A stretch of 64,000 bases of DNA from Typha latifolia (taxonomy: Eukaryota > Streptophyta > Magnoliopsida > Poales > Typhaceae), in NCBI GenBank assembly GCA_019914945.1, contig CM034111.1:496001-560000 (forward strand), given 5' to 3'. Shown in pieces: positions 39,620 through 50,869 of this stretch. Position numbers and translations under genes: made by a program. The notes beneath the pieces were generated by a model. That model did no database searches. It saw only the letters and a list, made by a program, of their open reading frames with translations, and was not told where the DNA came from. Every line of letters begins with the position of its first letter. Within the stretch, counting starts at the first letter, position 1.

Positions 39620-40376
39620 GTGGATTTCTAATTAGACTCCGGGTTTATCTCGTTTCAGATCAAGAGAGTGTACACCGTAGGGAATATTCGGCCACGTGCC
39701 CCTCGATCTCCTCAAGCTTTACACCTGCATAGCATCTTCGGGTTGAGTTCATTGGATGAGGGCTTTATTTAATATTGATCTAATAATCTAATTTTTATTT
39801 TGCTAAATAACACTGCTAGCTCGTCTTCCACAGTTCTAGTAGGAGTTTCCTGATTTCCAAAAGATATTATTAAAATAAATTAAATTAATTCATAATCCCC
39901 CTTCTACTAGTGCCAATTTTAACTACTCGCCGAATAGAGTAATAAAAACAATTTATTAATTATTACTTCTCATAAAAAAATGTTTCCAGGATAAAAAATA
40001 AATAAAAAGACTAGTTTAATGATCCGTCCTTATTAACTGGTACTTCCAACTAATTTTTTAAAAGACTATATAATTTTAACTCTTAAATTAGGAGAGAGAA
40101 ATTAGTGGTCAGTATTTATCTCATCCTGGAATCTTGGGGCTTCATGGAATGCCCACTTGTTCATCAGCATTAACTCCTATGCAACTGTGCACGAGTTTGT
40201 AAAACAAGTCACATATGGCACTGTCAAGCAAATAAAACAACAGCATACCCACTCAGGGTTTATCATGGTACAAGCTCGCTATGATTTAATAAGAAACAAA
40301 ACCACAGTTTAATATCTTGGAACTGGGCTGTTGCGCATCTAGCTTCCTAATACCAAGATAGCAAGCTCAATGCCAT
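39620..40376. other. intergenic region upstream of RABB1
   Basis: The promoter side of RABB1 (G-box CACGTG at 39693) grades into AT-rich sequence and the 3' UTR of the PP4 subunit gene (about 40180-40376). No ORF is supported. Confidence 0.4.
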
Positions 40377-43300
40377 TCATGGCACCTCTGAAGTTGAAGC
40401 ATTGTTCTCACTCACGTTAATGGTTGTTTCAGTAGAAATAGCGGGCTTGGGGACTCGGTCAGCATTTTGATCCGATGTTTCATTAGCCTTCTCTTCCTGC
40501 ATCTCGGTGTCAGGGTTACCAACATTTTCATCTGCCTCTGCATCAGTCATCTCTTCATCACCATCAGCAGCTGTGGTTTCTACACCATTTGAGACCGGGT
40601 TCGAGTGGTCATGCAGCTCCTCCCTTTCCTTGTCACCTTCATCTACTCTTTGCCCCAGTGCTGTAGGATAAGGGTCGGTGGACATTGTCAGAGTAGATGT
40701 CACCAACAAATTCTGCAAAGGGTAGTCCAGGTAGCAAATGAATAACGATAGTAAAAAGAAACTTCAATCCAAGTTCACCTACCAACTTTCCATAGTAATG
40801 GAAGGAGAATTTTCATTAGAATCTTTTGATGAGATACAATGCAAGAGTTCATGCTTAATGCTAGCCAATGCCAGAATCCACTGGATTTCACAAGGGATAG
40901 GGAACATTGTTTTCAAAATCAGAGAGCACCACCCAACATCTGATGCTCAGCGCAACCACATACACTTCACAATTTCACATACATGGCTGGTGGTCTGTGA
41001 CCAAACATCATTTTTCTAGATGCTCTGTGCCTTCCAATAATTTGCGAACTGTTCCGACTACTTCCAGCCTGGCAGCCTGTGATTCTGAGTTGAATGATAA
41101 ACCATTCTACCTCGCCATGCCTAGGCTTACAGTTTTTAACGGAAATTGTAACCGTCCTCATTCATTTAACAAGATCGACAGCAAATTGATAAAACAAATC
41201 TATGAAACAAAACATAAACACCAGAATCAGTAGCTTCCTTAAGAAACTTGTATATTGATGTGCACAAACAGAAAATTGTTCTGCTACTAAAGCACTATTA
41301 TTTCATCAAATCTTCTTATTTCACCACGGAACCAAGATGTGCATGCAGAGAAGCACCAAATTTACTCACCAAAAGTTAAGACTTGAAAAAAGAAGAACAC
41401 ACAAGATGTCTGTCCTACAATGTTATAACAGAAGAAAAACAAAAAAAAAATTCTTGACATGGTAGGATGTTTTTGCAATCAGAAAGAGAGCTTCAGCTAA
41501 CAAACCTTCTCCAGGGCCAGTGCAAGCTTTGATAGATTACTGTATGTGCTCTTTGGAGATAGAAGGATCTGTTGGCAGTGAATTTCAGTTATACAAGATA
41601 GCTGGTTTAAGTGAAATCTTTCTAGAGAAGGAATCCACAGCAAATAGTCATGAAACTTAAAAATTCCATATAGGATGACAAATAGGACAATGAAAGTGGA
41701 AGAGTGACTTACTTCACAGAGTCTTTGCAGTGTAAATGGAGGGCCCTCTATAAAACTCAAGAGAGCTGTAAGAAGAGTAGGAAAAGAACAGTCAAGTAGT
41801 ACAAAACTATAGGTTCACATAAAGCAGGTTATAAACACAATTTCATGCCAGTTGTCACTTGCAAATTATTGTTGTAAGAGTAGAATATTTAGAATATCTG
41901 GAGGTCTGCCTTAGCAATGAATTTTCCAGCTAAGATGAAACTGCTAATCAATGAAACCCCCCAAAAAAATAAAAAAAATCAAGAACATTAGAACATTTTC
42001 CGCACCAATAGACCAAATGTGTACAAGGAGGAGGCAATGCGGAATTTCCTGTCTTCGTGAAGAAATCACCAGATCTACAGGTTGGATTCTTTCGAAATTT
42101 GTGTCCAAGACTTAATCAGAATAATTGGCTTAAAATATTTTGGATAAAATCTAAGATAATAAATCAAACAGGGAGCTTGATAAGGATCACATGAAGAACT
42201 ATCTGCCCTCCTTAAAAATAAGGAAAACTTAAGTTATGAATAAGACACCACAATTAACAGCATCAACCATAATATCAAACTGGTGATATAAATAAAAATT
42301 GAAACTTTACTCTTTCGGGTAAAAAAAAGGCCATCCCGACACTCAGAAAGGCATAACTGTCTTTCAAGTTTCAAGTGACAGTCCGGGATGTATGTTCATG
42401 AAATTACCTTCATCAAGCCGTTTTACCAACTCTGGATATGTTTCTCCTGATAAAGAACTCTGTTGTGATACAACCTCACTGATTGCTTGGGCTTCAGGGT
42501 ATTCAGCCAATACCTTCACAAGAATCATTTCAAAACATGATTTAGGACTGCTCAGTGAAGCCTACATTCTTAAGTATCTAAGAGACACACATATGGGTTA
42601 AAATGGGTCAGATTAACTATGACCTAACTCGATTCGGATAAAAAATTCCTATCCGACTAAGATATAAATATGGATTCGAATACGTATAGGATTTCTTCGA
42701 AAAAAAACTCGAATATGGATTCAGATATGAATAGAAATTCAGGTTGGATATAATTTTTCAGATACAAATACAAATACCGGATATCCGTTTGCCCGCATAT
42801 TTTTTGAATAATTTACTATTTTTTGCTTACTTATTTAAATGGTGAATACTGATATTGTTACTAACGATGTATTCTATATTGTTTATCGAGATTGTTTTTA
42901 TTTTATGTATATTTGATATGCAAGAACTTTTTTTAAAAAACTCTTGATATTTTGTGTTAATTGTCTCCAAAAAAATAATCATATTCATTTAAAATTTGAT
43001 CCGCATCTATTTAAGATTTAATCCTCTATTCGAAAATGATCTAATCCATATCAAAAAATTATTCTTATCCACTTAGTTAGGATATGATTTTAAATTTTGT
43101 TATCCATTGAATATTCGTCCGAGCCAAAAATATAGATCCAAATATAGGTTGAGCACTAACTAATCCGTATTCAATTGTTTTCACCCCTAGACAACGTCAT
43201 CTATACTCTAAGTGAAACATGTCGGCATACCTGCCCATACCTGCTTCAACTGGAAAGATAGCAAGCCTTTGAGATAATCCCAATCATGCCTGTAAAGGTA

Positions 43301-44644
43301 AATAATGGAATACATAAAAGAATGAAAGTTTGCTAAAGGATGTGAACCTTGAAACTATTGTATTTGATGCACCTAAAAAGTATTAACATACAAACCATTA
43401 CATCCATTATGGCAGGATATCTATCAAATCTACTAAAAAATGAATGGACATGTATGCGCTATCACATGCAATGTTGCATCCTTTAAAATCAAATTACATT
43501 TCATATCAATCTTATATTCAAATGCGTTAGCAGATTACCAGAACTTCCCAGCAGTAGCTATCACCTCCATTATACTTCTTATTTCTTCAGGGCTGGCATC
43601 AACTTTAGGCTCCGCATCCCTGTAATCAAACTAATAATGTAAATTTTATGGAGAAATACCAGGTCCACAGCACATATCAGCTTACGTAAATAAACTTCAA
43701 CTTATAATGAGCATGTTTTCCCTAAACATGATAATTTTAGAGGATATAGAGAATTTTATAGGAAGAATGGCATTAACAAACTAATGATATTATATAAGAA
43801 GCATATCAAACAGGAAAAACTAGTTTTCAATGCTTAAAGACTAACAACCAAAAAAGAATTCTGCCAAAGCATGCCCCTAGCCTGACAATAACTAAGACTA
43901 CGGACAGGTATGAGTGACTCAAATCTTAACGAAAGAAAGCAACAAGGATAAACAAGAGAAAGAAATCATGGCACCAATTGGTTATGAATCAGTCAGCATA
44001 TCCAGATTGGACCAACTCGAGATATGGGCAAAATCGACATAAACTCATTTCAAATGGAAAAGGTGAAACCTCCTTTAATTTCTCTTTCCTTTTTCATTCG
44101 TATTGTGTGTTTGTGTCTGAAATAAAAAGGATCACTAGCAATGACTACAGTTCTAAGAGCTGTCTTTTGAATGGACCAAATATGCATAAGCAACAATAAC
44201 TAATAAAAATATGCTTGAGTTTAGAAATCAGCATCAATCATATGCATAACACAAGAGGCGATTCTTATACATCCAAAGTTCTGAATGGATTTGAATCTGG
44301 AAATACATCATCACTACAACAATATTTATATGTGAATTGTAGGAGCAAGGAGTGGGTTAAAATTATAGTCCTGACCCATGAGCTGAATGAGGTGGAGCCA
44401 CATCTTCCGACTGCTGATCTGCATTGGCAGAAGCAATTAATGATTGTGAATCTATTACATCTTCTGACTGCTTATTCACATTGGCAGAAGCAATTGCTGA
44501 TTGTGAATCTACCACATCTTCTGACTGCTTATTCACATTGGCAGAAGCAATAGCTGATTGTGAATCTACCACATCTTCTGACTGCTGATCCACATTGCCA
44601 GAAGCAATTGATGATTGTGAATCTACCACAGTCGTGTTCTCCAT
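40377..44644 (-). CDS. Serine/threonine protein phosphatase 4 regulatory subunit 2
   Basis: Seven coding exons on the minus strand: 44376-44644, 43539-43619, 43241-43289, 42408-42513, 41713-41765, 41506-41568 and 40377-40712, giving 318 aa. The start MENTTVVDSQ resembles the MEDTT start of plant homologues. The conserved PPP4R2 core reads KFWHDWDYLKGLLSFQLKQV, LAEYPEAQA, TYPELVKRLDEALLSF, GPPFTLQRLCE, LSPKSTYSNLSKLALALEKN and LLVTSTLTMSTDPYP. The C-terminal third is acidic and disordered. The protein anchors the PP4 catalytic subunit with its substrate-targeting subunit R3 (PSY2-like), with roles in DNA repair and miRNA-factor dephosphorylation. The first exon carries four 19-aa repeats (separate entry). 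The leader is spliced; its first exon ends at a donor near 45756 and reaches about 46030. Confidence 0.92.
42592..43190. mobile_element. Possible hAT-like non-autonomous element in a PP4R2 intron
   Basis: The intron between the second-third core exons contains a 600-base block rich in GGATATCCG and ATGGATTCGAATA-like words that is unlike the rest of the gene. Its ends are ATATGGGTTAAAAT on the left and, inverted from the right, CTAGGGGTGAAAAC, a partial inverted match of a kind seen at hAT termini. The flanking 8-base words are similar at only some positions, so the duplication is not convincing. Confidence 0.3.
44400..44627 (-). repeat. Four tandem 57-bp coding repeats (19 aa each) in PP4R2
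   Basis: Units at 44400-44456, 44457-44513, 44514-44570 and 44571-44627. In protein terms each is of the form VVDSQSAIASANVNKQSED, with the two middle copies identical and the outer ones changed at a few sites. The repeat is in frame and lies in the nonconserved N-terminal part, before the PPP4R2 core. Confidence 0.95.
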
Positions 44645-44699
44645 TACAGGATCTTTTCTTCCTGCCAGGATCAAAAGTTCCGATATGACCAGGAACAGA

Positions 44700-45755
44700 T
44701 TATAAACATAAATTTACTTTGCTGGCCAAGCATGATGAAGTAAACATTCCCAATAAATATTAGCCATGCACTGAATCCAATAAGTCTTTCCTATAAGGCT
44801 ATAAGCTCATTGTGGTCTTTCCTTGATTGGATGTGCAATTATAAACACAGATTCCCAGCAATAAACAACATAAGACTTAACATGAAAAAAAAGGAGAGAC
44901 AGTCTGTTGAAACTGCTCGCAGACTTTCTATGATCTATATTAATTCACACAGCCAAATAGAAATCCAGTGGGATGATACTCTATCAGCCTAAAGCAAAGC
45001 ATAACAATTAACATGTCTAAAATCCAGAGTGAAACACCCACCTCCTGGTCAACCATGCACCAGAATTTTTTTTAATTATTTATTTTTACACAGAGCATGT
45101 AGCACTGTAGCCAAGCATACCCATTAAAGTACTCCATCATTATGAATTCCAATGCAAATAAAACTAAGATGCCTACATGAAATTTGAAAATGGGTAAATT
45201 AGAGAATGATACATTTCACGCACCACATTACAAATTTATTGCAATTTGACACTATATATTGGACTTGTCCAAACTTAAAAGAAAACAATTATCTGTTTAT
45301 TTCCATAGTTACTTCAAATACCTCCAGCTAATTTCTAAATGTTCAAATTGGCAACCAATATCACGAACAACCAATATCATGAATATACTTATAGATGACA
45401 CATATGAAATTTCAACAGAATAACAGCAATTCGTATGCATCATTTCTACACCATAAAGCTTGGATAACTGTATAAAATCCACTAAATCTGCATAAGATAG
45501 CAAGAGATATCTATCATTTGTACGATAGCATCATATAGAAGTAATTATTATAAGGGATTTCTGAAGATCCTAGAGTTCCCAGAATGACCATGAACTAAGC
45601 TCATCGAAACTACTCAAATAAGAAAGCCAATAAGCAAAGATCCTCCGAGGCAACCGAGCCCTTAATCGGCTCACATGATTCAGGAAGCACTGGAGAGGAG
45701 AAGCTAGATTTAGGGTTTGTATAGCACATAGAGGAGGAGGAGAAGTAGTTCTCAC
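44700..45755 (-). other. 5' UTR intron of the PP4R2 gene
   Basis: Noncoding sequence between the donor AAGAG|GTGAGAAC near 45756 and an acceptor TGGCAG shortly before the start codon. I see no embedded gene or repeat beyond T/A-rich runs. Confidence 0.5.
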
Positions 45756-46029
45756 CTCTTAGCTACGGTTTGTAACATAAGGCCAGAGATCGAGTTCGAG
45801 AGTTTAGAGAAGAGAAGGAAGAAGGAAGAAGAAGAAGAAGTAAGGGAAGAAAGGAATCTTACCACAAAATGGTCGGACGGAGAGAGGAGTGACCGATCGC
45901 CGGCAGAGAGGAGAAGCACCACCGGAGCGGAGGAGCGAGATCGGTGGTAGAGAGAGGAAGAAGATGAGAGCTCGAGCAGGGTGAGGAGAAGAGTGGAGAA
46001 GTGCAATTGGAGAGGTTAAAACGGAGAAT

Positions 46030-46430
46030 TCGAGCAATTATCTGATAGCGGCGACGAATAAATCCTCGAAATGATATATAGACATCAGTATAAATATCAC
46101 AAAGTAATACTAATGTGAGTTAAAATATTATCCAAATTAATATCCATACAATTTAAAATACTATAAAAATAATAAAGGAATAATAATGTTAACCCCTATA
46201 TTTATTTTGCTGGATTAAATACATTTATAACAATTTTTAAATAAAAAAATTGAATACGATTAATTTTAGACATAATGATATAAAACAAATTTTAGGGGTA
46301 AGATGACTGTAATCCACGTATAAAGCGGGTAAAAAACTAAAAATATATTTAACTCTATTTTTTTTTAACATCAGCTAATTTAATAATTTGTTTTGAAAAA
46401 GGAAAAATAAATATGAAAATGGTTTTCCAA
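46030..46430. promoter_or_regulatory. Short bidirectional promoter between PP4R2 and mL46
   Basis: The leader of PP4R2 (minus) and that of mL46 (plus) are only about 400 bases apart, in a very AT-rich stretch. No clear TATA box is placed for either gene, which fits housekeeping promoters. Confidence 0.45.
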
Positions 46431-46532
46431 TTACCCGACCCGTTTGTACGGTTTAATGGGCGCCGCCTCTCGGGTTTAAGGAGGGTTTCAGTGAGTTCAC
46501 TGGGAGAGGAAGGTAGCGAAAGAGGGAGCAAA

Positions 46533-48996
46533 ATGCTGCGATCCGCTCCTCGTCTTCTCCGACCGATTGGATCGCGAGGGGTTTCTTCGTCGAGCAGCTC
46601 GGAGAAGATCGTCGCCTCCGTCCTCTTCGAGCGGCTCCCGGTCGTCATCCCCAAGATCGACCCCGTCGTCTACGCCTTTCAGGAATTCTCGTACGATTTC
46701 TTATTTTTTGTTATTGAGATAGAGATTAAGGATTTTGGTGGAATAGCGAGGATCTCGGAGTTCGTCTCCTCCATTCTTTGGATTCTTATGAGCAAATAGG
46801 CAGTGGATCTGATGATGGTGAGCGGTTTTTGTTTAGGTTTCGGTGGAGGCAACAGTATCAGCGGAAGTACCCGGATGAAGTCTTGGGGAAGGCTGATGCG
46901 AGGTAAAGTTGGTAACTTTATATGAAATTATTTGTTGCCTTTGGTGTTTCAATTTGTTAGCTTTCAACTCCCACATTTTGTTATTAATTTTTGGTGGCTT
47001 TTTTCTTAGTGCTGTTTGGCGGTATTGTGAGGATTGAGGAGTAATCTTTATTGCATCGTGCGCGTTTTCTTTCATTTTTTTTTTCTTAATTTTTTCCTTA
47101 TTTTCTGACATATTAGAAGTTGAAGTGTTTAATATCATCCATTCGTCATATTAGTAGGTCGTTCAGATGCCTCACCATGTTATTTGTGCGAGACCCATAG
47201 AATCGCTTCATGGGGAAATGGCTATGAGTTACCATATACATATTCATAGCATGATTACTAGGCTTCTTATGCCATGATTTTTAACTGAATCACATGAATG
47301 TGTTGAAATTTTTGTTACAGAGGAAAAGGCGATTACCAGATTGATTACGTGCCTGCTTCTAGAATCACAGAAGCTGATAAAACAAACGATCAGAAGTGAG
47401 CATGGGTTTTGCACCCTCTATCCCCTTCTCTTTCTTCTTCCATAATCATCTAATTGATTGAGTTTCTAGTACAAAACATGTTTGATTTTTCAAGAACATG
47501 ACATGGTTTTTTTTGTTACTTTATAAAATCAAGTATACAATGCATTCATTGTTCCTGATGTATTTGTTTTCTCTCAACCTTACATTACTGCTGTTGGAGA
47601 AGATTTGGTATGTTAGATTTCCTTATTGGCCAAATTACTTGTGTAGTTTATTTGTTGCTTTCTTTCTTTTTGGTTAGGTCCTTGCAAAGAGCACTTGATA
47701 AAAGACTCTACCTTCTTCTATATGGTAGCACCTTTGGAGCTCCTGACAACAAACCTGTTTGGCATTTTCCAGAAAAAGTTTATGAAAATGAAGAGACTTT
47801 GCGATTGGTGCTTACCTTTTGACTGATTTCATATGCACGCTTCATGAATCTATGTTAACTTTCTTTTATCCATTTTTTTCTTTTTTGCCATTTCTCTATT
47901 TATATCCATTTACCTGAAACTATTCTACTTTTCTGACTTCAGTGTGCAGAATCTGCATTAAAATCTATACTTGGAGGCCTTAGTCATACGTACTTTGTTG
48001 GCAATGCTCCGATGGCTCATATGGTTGTAGAACCAAAAGAAGACTCCCCAAATTCTCTATCCTTTAAGGTACAATCTTTCTCATTTTAGACCTTTTTGCA
48101 TGATTTCCTCTATTTTATATTTTTGAATTTCCTTCTTTTGACAACTCCAGGACAACTAATGATGGAGATAATCTGATTATAGATTTTCTAGTTGAGTATA
48201 TCCTCTATTTGTTATTAGCAATTGTGATCCTTGTTTAGGATTTATCATTTATATATCTGGAGTTCTGGACCCATGGTATGCATCTCAGTTAGTTAGCAAT
48301 ATGATCTACATTTTCTTACTTGATGTGGCATTTAAGTTTAGATTAGAAATTTGTGCCTTCAAATGTAAAGGAAAATGCAGATAGCATGTCTAGTGGAATA
48401 GGCGGTCTTGGAGACTGCATGCAAATCTGGCCATTTAATATCTTAATATCCATGATAATGGTCGAAAAGATAGGTCTAAAGGGGAAGCTTATCATAAGCG
48501 GCAAGATGTCCCTCCTGTTTTAGGGAACTCTTTTAGTTTCTGATCTTTGATCCGTCAGATGTTTAAAAGGTGATTTCAATTTTACTGGAAAGGTATGATC
48601 ACACCGATGACAATCCTTTATCAACTCTGCAGATTTTAATTAGTTGGAAGAAATTATTTATTTTGCAGGGTTAAATATGTAGGTGTTATACTCATTTAGT
48701 ATAATATCAATGTAAGAAATCATGCTACATTAGTGTCAATCTCTATGTAGATTCTTTGCATATAGATTATAGACCATATTGATTGGACATCATGCATGCA
48801 GTTTCTTAACTTTGTTGTTTCTTAGCTTTTATTGTGTTCTTTGCAGCGATTCTTTTTCAAATCACAAGTGATTGGCACCAACACTCTTCATATTGGAAAG
48901 TGCCAGGACTACATGTGGCTCACGAAGGATGAATTGCTGGAGCACTTCCCAGAACAGGCTTCCCTTCTCGACAAGATGATTATCCACATAAAATAA
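46533..48996 (+). CDS. Mitochondrial large-subunit ribosomal protein mL46 (L46)
   Basis: Six exons: 46533-46690, 46837-46902, 47321-47395, 47678-47807, 47943-48068 and 48847-48996, giving 234 aa. The N-terminus MLRSAPRLLRPIGSRGVSSS is basic and Ser-rich with no acidic residues, as expected of a mitochondrial presequence. The mature part includes ASVLFERLPVVIPKIDPVVY, EFSFRWRQQYQRKYPDEVL, a Nudix-like fold with KPVWHFPEKVYENEETLRLC and FVGNAPMAHMVV, and the end LTKDELLEHFPEQASLLDKM. It is a structural part of the mitoribosome. An in-frame upstream ATG at 46413 lies in the leader; the downstream ATG gives the usual presequence and was chosen. All junctions keep the frame. Confidence 0.93.
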
Positions 48997-48999
48997 GAG

Positions 49000-50215
49000 T
49001 CATCTTTGTGTTCCTCATGATTTTTAGGACCTGAAGCCTTACAAACAACTGCTATGGTCCATGATCTATCCAATTTGTATGTCTATTTTGTAAAACCATG
49101 AAAATATCCAGGAGTAGAAAAGCTTTATCTCCAGGAGACTTACATGTTGTCTGGTTCCTTTTCTTGGCTCAAATGCACTACTTTCTATTAGCTACTAATG
49201 GTGAATGCGATAGTTTGCTAGCTTTTCGATGATTCTGGATGTTGCAATCAGATAGAAATATTGTGGTGGATACATACATTTTGGCATGACAATTATTTTT
49301 TCAGTTAATGAATCAATTAATTTTGGAACCCCATACTTTCTTTCTTGCTTCTCCTTGTTGGCAGGTGATAATGATCATCTGGTGTAAAGTGTGAAGGTTG
49401 ATCTTGAATAGCCTGGTCCATGGTCAGCATATGCAGTAAAAGAATGTCAATTAATTCGCAGAAGTGAAGATTGAGAAGAAATTACTGTCAAGAAAATTGT
49501 GAAAATTTTGCATGCCATAAACTTGTAGATCAAGAACTGCACTGTATTACTAAGCAAAAGATTCATCCATGAAATCTTACAATTTACGGTGTGCAAATAC
49601 AATAAGACAAGTGTCAATCACAGGGTCCTCAATGTCCTCTTAAAATGATGAGCAGAGGAACACAGAGGGCAACATAAGACAAGAACCAATCCAATTTATA
49701 TTTTAGACAACACATGTAAGAGAAAAAGTAAAATAAAATGGAAGAATGTCTCCTGGATTCTTTCTTACAAATAGAATAGGTTACTGCTCATTTGTGATCT
49801 CTTCTATCAGCCAAATTCCTTGGAACTGTAACTTACTCCATTGGTATATAGTCGCAGTTCCCATTCATTGTAACAGAAACAGAGCCAGTGCACTCAGTCC
49901 ACGACGACCCCATGAACAATTGAGTGCGGCAATTAAGATACGATACAAGTTATCCATGGCATTATCTGGAATTGTGAATAACTCTCCTGCACGAAATAAC
50001 CCATCTCATCCCCTTTTTGTTTCTGTGCACCAGCTCTTCCTATCACAGTGTTTCATCAAGTAGAGAAGCATGAAACTTGGTTCCATTTTTCTTTATTTGA
50101 ATTCAAAAAAGATTCAACTACTAAAATTTTGAAACAATGCATCATATTCTAGCATGCATTCCAGCTAGAAAAGAGTATAGCTTCCTCTAAATTAGCAAAA
50201 AATACAAAGTAGAGG
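49000..50215. other. intergenic region after mL46
   Basis: The first 300 bases are probably mL46 3' UTR. The rest is AT-rich and non-repetitive, with an ORF at 49746-50063 that shows no family features. It could in part be the 3' portion of the MIR160 primary transcript (minus strand). Confidence 0.4.
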
Positions 50216-50221
50216 GGAATG

Positions 50222-50314
50222 ATGTCTGCATGGCTCCCAAAATGCCAACTAGGAGGGGCATGTCAACCATTTTGACAAGCTTCTTAGATGGCATTCAGGG
50301 AGCCAGGCAGATCA
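50222..50314 (-). ncRNA. MIR160: MIR160 precursor hairpin
   Basis: Read on the minus strand, 50309 down to 50289 is a 21-nt sequence beginning TGCCTGGCTCCCTGAATGC, matching miR160 as I know it, including the variant with GAAUG in place of GUAUG that I recall from monocots (rice miR160f). The opposite arm, 50247 down to 50227, pairs with it at 18 of 21 positions plus one G-U pair, and the stem extends by at least two further pairs at the base. The loop is about 41 nt. The mature sequence is on the 5' arm, as in all MIR160 genes. miR160 cleaves mRNAs of the auxin response factors ARF10, ARF16 and ARF17. The star strand is GGGAGCCA-containing but diverged from the usual one. Confidence 0.9.
50289..50309 (-). 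ncRNA. mature miR160 (5' arm, 21 nt)
   Basis: Begins with U, 21 nt long and on the 5' arm of the foldback, as expected for AGO1 loading. With two-base 3' overhangs the star would be about 50225-50245. Confidence 0.88.
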
Positions 50315-50597
50315 ATTTTCCAGCAAGAAATAACCAAATCTAATCTAATCTATCATGTTCTATGAATTTAAGTACTGTACGGCACCGGGCGTGCCGACCA
50401 ACACGTACAGAATTACTATAATTTATTATAATCACAAAACTGTAGTAACTAAGCCCAGTTTAGACCAGATGAACAGGAAAAACATACAGTAGTGGCATGA
50501 AGCAGATCATAATTCAAAGTTGAATTATTACTCAAGTTGGGAAACTGGGACAGCATACATACCTCTCTTAATTCTCCAAAATGGGGGAAGTTAACTA

Positions 50598-50621
50598 CTA
50601 TATATAAAGAAACATACAGGG

Positions 50622-50655
<34 letters not shown>
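50598..50655 (-). promoter_or_regulatory. Candidate MIR160 promoter: TATA box and upstream CT tract
   Basis: On the minus strand a CT tract (50624-50650) is followed by TTTATATATAG (TATA box at 50599-50606), about 290 bases before the hairpin. The same palindromic TATA box could serve a plus-strand transcript with a GA-rich leader, so direction is not certain. Confidence 0.4.
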
Positions 50656-50708
50656 GAGGAGGAGGAGCAGCAGGAGAAGGACTTAGTAGGGAGACAAAGG
50701 ATAAGTTC

Positions 50709-50864
50709 ATGGGAAAGTCCACCATGCATGTGAGGGATGGCAAAACTCCAGTTAGAAGGTTTGGCAAACTATGCTTTCATCTGCACTACATAACGATGAA
50801 TACGGCCAAGGCAGCCTGGGTTTTCCAGGATAGTAGGTTTGGATTTTGGTCACTTCTCTTGTAA
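50709..50864 (+). CDS. Short ORF of 51 aa after a TATA box and GA-rich leader
   Basis: The frame starts MGKSTMHVRDGKTPVRRFGK and ends FGFWSLLL. It follows a TATATATAAAG box at 50599 and a (GA)n(GGA)n leader on the plus strand, at distances normal for a plant gene. I know of no family with this sequence, and short ORFs arise by chance, so this is a weak call. It lies in the presumed MIR160 promoter and on the other strand. Confidence 0.2.
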   Translation: MGKSTMHVRDGKTPVRRFGKLCFHLHYITMNTAKAAWVFQDSRFGFWSLLL

Positions 50865-50869
50865 TATTT

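Noticed and set aside
49746..50063. 105-codon plus-strand ORF next to MIR160
   Set aside because: Irregular composition and no similarity known to me; it lies where the MIR160 transcript would extend on the other strand.
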